Source: Selaginella tamariscina
Taxonomy: Eukaryota; Streptophyta; Lycopodiopsida; Selaginellales; Selaginellaceae
Direction: 5' to 3'
Length of the DNA stretch: 64,000 nucleotides
Assembly: GCA_003024785.1 (NCBI GenBank)
Contig: PUQB01000730.1
Span: forward strand, 46,442-110,441
Shown here: in pieces, positions 60,291 through 64,000 of the stretch
Numbering within the stretch: position 1 is the stretch's first letter
Layout: each line of letters opens with the position of its first letter
Notes under the pieces: model-generated
What the model saw: the letters and a program-made list of their open reading frames with translations, nothing else
What the model was told of the DNA's origin: nothing
Database searches by the model: none
Made by a program: the position numbers and the translations under genes

Positions 60291-63250
60291 AATGGTGAGA
60301 GCTTCAAAACATCTATAAGAGCTTGTGCCTGATGAAGAGCCACGGGAAGAGAAGAAGATATCGAAGCACAAGCAAGGAAAGAGAGGAGAACCATCTAATG
60401 TAGCAAAGGAGGATCCTCCAGTGACTCAGCCTCAAGTAGTACCAGTTGAGCAGGAGCAGCCTCCATCAACCATCACAGCTTTCCGGAGAGCTCGTCACAG
60501 TTGCCTCCTTCATCCGCTGAGGTTGTAGTCTGAAAGAGCAAGTGCAGATGACAAGGTAGTTGAAGCTCTTTCTTCTTTTAGCGAGGACGACTTGGAGGAG
60601 GCAGTCAACAAAAAAGAGGCCGTGGGAAAGCTGATACAAAAGGCAAGAAGGCGAAGAGCGATAAGGAGCCGAAGGAGTTATACAACATACTGGCCAGCTT
60701 GCATTTGGAGAGCTCAGTGAACCTGCTTGACAAAATTACTATCAAGGGACTTGGTGATTCTCCTGATGTGCCAATCTGTAGAATGCATTCGAACGAGGTG
60801 GTTTGACAAGTGAACCCAGGGGACTTGGATAGACTGGTGTCATCGTTGAAGAAGGCTGGTTATCTATGCAACACGGCCTTGTTCATTCTGTTCATCGGAC
60901 ATCTACTCATTGTTGAGGAGCTATCGGAGCTGTCGAAGGACATGGTTCAACGAGCAACACCGATCTTTCAAGCAAGGTCTTACTCAGTCGGAGTACAAAT
61001 AGTGGGCTTTGAGGCTATCAAACCGGAAGTTCAACTGCTGGGACGGGAACCATAGGCTATAGGCTTTGCAGAACCTTTACCGGAGGATGCAGAGGACAAC
61101 CAACGATGGGCTATTCACGTTTGATCAAGTTTCATCTCCACAGAGAACCTCGACAATCTTCAGCTGGTTTCAATTTCCAATCGATAAACATGTTCGTATT
61201 TTCTTTTCTTTTCGTTAAAAGTCTAGACTTATAGTTTCAATGAACAGATCTTCAGCAACATCTATGGAAACAACACTACCACATATTCTCCTTGCTGTAA
61301 AGATGGTCTACACTAGTACTGAAGGAACTCATAAAATCCTTGAGTCACTCATGGAGGTTGATCGTCTTGAGGTGCGGAAGTGGAAGGAGAGTGCAACAGG
61401 AAAGGCAGCTCTTCCGAACCTGATCTGCACAAAGATTCTTTTTAAGGTAACTTTCAGTTTGATTGATAGGAAAGAAGTTTTTAACTTATTCTATATGCAG
61501 AACGAGATCGACGATGATCTCGACAGAGAAGTCACCAGTGCTAAAAGCAATCCACATCTTGAATTGAACCTGAAGTAGCTAGTGTACAAGAAACATGATA
61601 AGCGTATGCACAAGTTCCTCTCCATCATAGACCCAGAGTTGGGGGAGGAGTGGTTCCAGAAGGTGACAAACATTTCTCATAAGTAGTGTCGCTGGATGGG
61701 CATTGAGAAGCTGTACGCAATATCAAAGGCGAAGATTTTAAACATGCTGCAACTCCAATACTTGAACAAGCTCACTCGTCTCAAATCCAAGGCAAAAATA
61801 GACACTTGGGCTATTAGGCATGCAGGACAAAGAGTGGATCAAGTGGTTCACCTTGGACTTGTATTGGAAGGCTATGCGCAAGGAAGCCATTCAGATCCTT
61901 AAGGGATTGCGAGAGGATGGTAAAGAAGTCGAAACAGATGTTAACTTCATGAGCTGGTTTGACAGATGCGAACTCAGAGCAAGTGCCTGGTCTTTCAGCC
62001 CTTCCATGACTGCATACGGTTCACTTATTTGATGGAGCCGAATGAGTTTCTAGAGTGAGGAGTCTGCATGTCGGATGATATGGAGGTAAGCTTTCATTCC
62101 TGCATTGCCTAACAACTAACTTGTGTTACATTTCATACTAGCGAGAAAACTGGCACACATCTCAGATGATGAAGCTGTGGACAGATCATAAAAGCGAGCC
62201 TTACATGTGGTCAAAGAGCAGAGGAGCTTTAAACAACCATTCGAACGAGCATGTTCCATTTTGGCTCGACTGTCCGTCGCAGCAGCCACCAGCTTGGGAA
62301 GCTCACTGTTCAATGTGCATGCCAATGATCTTCTAACGATTGTTTGGGAGCCGGACGAAGTAGAGGCTATCAAGAAGAGCAAGATGAAGAAGACGGTGCG
62401 GAAGACATCTACACCTGCAAAGGCATCAAGAGTGGGACCAAGCTTTCTACAGCACCTCCGCTGGCAATCGACTTTACATCAATGAGGTGCAGCCACTTGT
62501 AGCTGGTTTGGACATCAAGACACCTAATGACCTTCATCCGACACTGGCTACATCCCGTGGATCCTACGACCTGGTTGTGCGATATGGAGGAGATGAGCAG
62601 GTCTTTCTTCGAGCCGGGTGCTTCCCAGACAGAGGTGTACACCAAGCTCTACAACAGTTGACAAACTACATACGGCTGAGTCACAAACGTTGTTCCAGGA
62701 AGTGGCAGGTGAATACGGCTTCAACCTTGTCATCCTCGACTTGCCCAATGAGCTTGTATATGGAGGTGCTAGCATCAACAAGGACATTGTGCAGCTAGAT
62801 CTAGTGAAGTTTGCAGTTCAGTGGAATGCACTTGGCAACGAGTGGTTTCATGGTCATCTTCATGACTTCTCCTTTCAGTTTCGGCGGTAATTCAGGTGGT
62901 TGCAGTAATCAACATGGAGGTTGCAGAGGACTTACAGCGTCTACCGTGCATGAGGCTGGGGATACCGTGACAAAATTAAGGTACGCTAGCTATTCATGTT
63001 CAAGTTTAACTTGGTCTATGTGGCAGGATAACTTGTTGGTTCTCTTGGTGCTGCAAAGCTCTGAGAGAAGTCAAAGAAGCCAAACCCTCTGGTGTTGACG
63101 AACACGATCCTTGTCAATATGCCGATTGTTTTCAGGAAGCTTGGTAAGGAAGTACTTTGCTTTGTCTATCCTAATGAAGTTTGTACAGATGATGATTCAA
63201 TCGAAGAGTGTTCGACTCATGCAGCTTTTGATCGAGCGTCTCAGTAGACC
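60291..63250 (+). pseudogene. Broken multi-exon gene relic of unknown family
   Basis: Coding-like sequence begins after a TTTTCAG acceptor with ATGGTGAGAGCTTC but meets a stop eight codons in. Open pieces continue in changing frames: a Lys/Glu-rich part (60325-60700), DLDRLVSSLKKAGYLCNTAL (60822), EWIKWFTLDLYWKAMRKEA (61827), ERACSILARLSVAAATSLG (62240), GSYDLVVRYGGDEQVFLRAG (62560), YGFNLVILDLPNELVYGGAS (62717) and ILVNMPIVFRKLGKEVLCFV (about 63100-63170). The FNLVILDLP segment distantly recalls the D-x-P-P core of some nucleic-acid methyltransferases, but no cofactor motif confirms it. Codon-like texture over 3 kb argues for a former gene. It may be a second gene of the neighbouring MULE or a captured host gene. 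Confidence 0.45.
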
Positions 63251-64000
63251 TAGCGACCTTGTCTAGGATATTAGTTCCAGAACTGGATCATCATTGTTAA
63301 CTACTGTTGAGCTCGAAAGGAATATTATAGGAACTGAGAAGAGTTTTGAACTCTCTAGGTTGGCAACAAACAAGCTCGCAGAGAACATCAAATACCAACT
63401 TAGACACCTCCACATCCAAGCCTAATTAGTGATTCAAGAATTAGCTTTACTTAAGATGAAGAAAAACTTTAGCTAGTGTGTATTGAGTAATAAATTAAAT
63501 TAATATAAAAAAGAATAAAGTAGAAATACAACGGTTTTACTAGGAAAAAAATTACCAACCCAAAAAGAATATTCCAGAATATTCGAGCCCAGGCTCCTGG
63601 GCCCCAAGCCTCTATAATGGCGTATATTTTCATCTCCAAATTTAGAGTGCAAGCTACTTTAAGTCTTTAACATTCCGGAGGAATCATTTGTGCAGGGCAT
63701 GCTCATCCTTGACTTTTCTAGATCTGCCACTAGTTTACATTCAAATCCTTCTATTCAATCAACTCTCATAGTGTGTACCATTAGGTTATTTTAAGTAGTC
63801 CATAGACCATCACCTAGGTGAATAAAACTGCCTTCTTAATGAGGCACTTGGCACGGTAGATTTCTCAAAATGCATGTACCTTGCAATATGAGCAAGCCTC
63901 CAAACCTGATAATGGAATGGATTAACAGAATATTTGGGATTTGCTCGTAACCACTAAAATTAATCAGTTCATATATATAATTTGAGTTCTGTAGACAAAA
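63251..64000. other. Right-edge sequence, nothing recognised
   Basis: Moderately AT-rich DNA without a convincing open frame, LTR or RNA gene. The sequence near 63290-63430 is less AT-rich and may be 3' flank of the relic gene. Confidence 0.4.

Noticed and set aside
62548-63098. A methyltransferase call for the relic gene at the right end
   Set aside because: Only one short FNLVILDLP-like segment is suggestive; no glycine-rich cofactor loop or second motif is visible, so no function is assigned.
1-64000. tRNA, rRNA and other structured RNA genes
   Set aside because: I scanned for tRNA-like arms and rRNA core words and saw none; the TTGGTATC motifs are retroelement primer sites, not tRNA genes. 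A covariance-model search would be decisive.

Overview
The window is nuclear DNA of a land plant. It holds spliced genes of plant or broadly eukaryotic families: an SBP-box-like factor, a LUX/PCL1-type GARP factor, an AIG1-like membrane protein, a NUDX-type CoA pyrophosphatase and a FAM135-like DUF676 lipase-fold protein. Introns are short, intergenic DNA is very AT-rich and full of microsatellites, and long blocks are nested Ty3/gypsy elements. The lineage below land plant cannot be fixed from the sequence. The odd SBP domain would fit a non-flowering plant, but that is inference.

Layout. 1-7786: an old Ty3/gypsy fragment with a younger relative (807-7696) inserted in it. 7787-10850: a minus-strand gypsy element with a 362-bp LTR. 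10850-15504: AT-rich DNA with a six-exon SBP-box-like gene (12753-14310, minus) and copies of its last exon. 15505-23897: a second copy of the nested block, with the same 5-bp target duplication. 23898-31000: a minus-strand element interrupted by a putative solo LTR and by a 4.8-kb gypsy element (25945-30743, target duplication TCCTC). 31052-31800: a dispersed repeat that recurs near 47.6-48.7 kb.

32086-43907 is the gene island: AIG1-like (minus), NUDX (plus), FAM135-like (plus, 14 inferred exons) and LUX/PCL1-like (minus). 45811-47102 is a two-exon gene of unknown role, flanked by direct repeats. 47-53 kb is mostly relic DNA. 52730-56130 holds a diverged LTR of the first family with another minus-strand gypsy element in it. 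56149-59193 is a MULE-type transposase with a SWIM motif (minus). A minisatellite (59650-60225) separates it from a broken plus-strand gene relic (60291-63250).

Three otherwise well-conserved host genes (NUDX, FAM135-like, LUX-like) each carry a one-base frame break, each fitting one missing base and two of them in homopolymers. This looks more like consensus error than three independent pseudogenes, so frame breaks elsewhere in the window should be read with caution.

Exon boundaries were worked out by eye from splice consensus, reading phase and remembered family motifs; no search was run. The genes do not form a pathway. The main stories are the duplicated nested retroelement block, the divergent SBP-like gene, and the MULE/minisatellite/unknown-gene arrangement at the right end.
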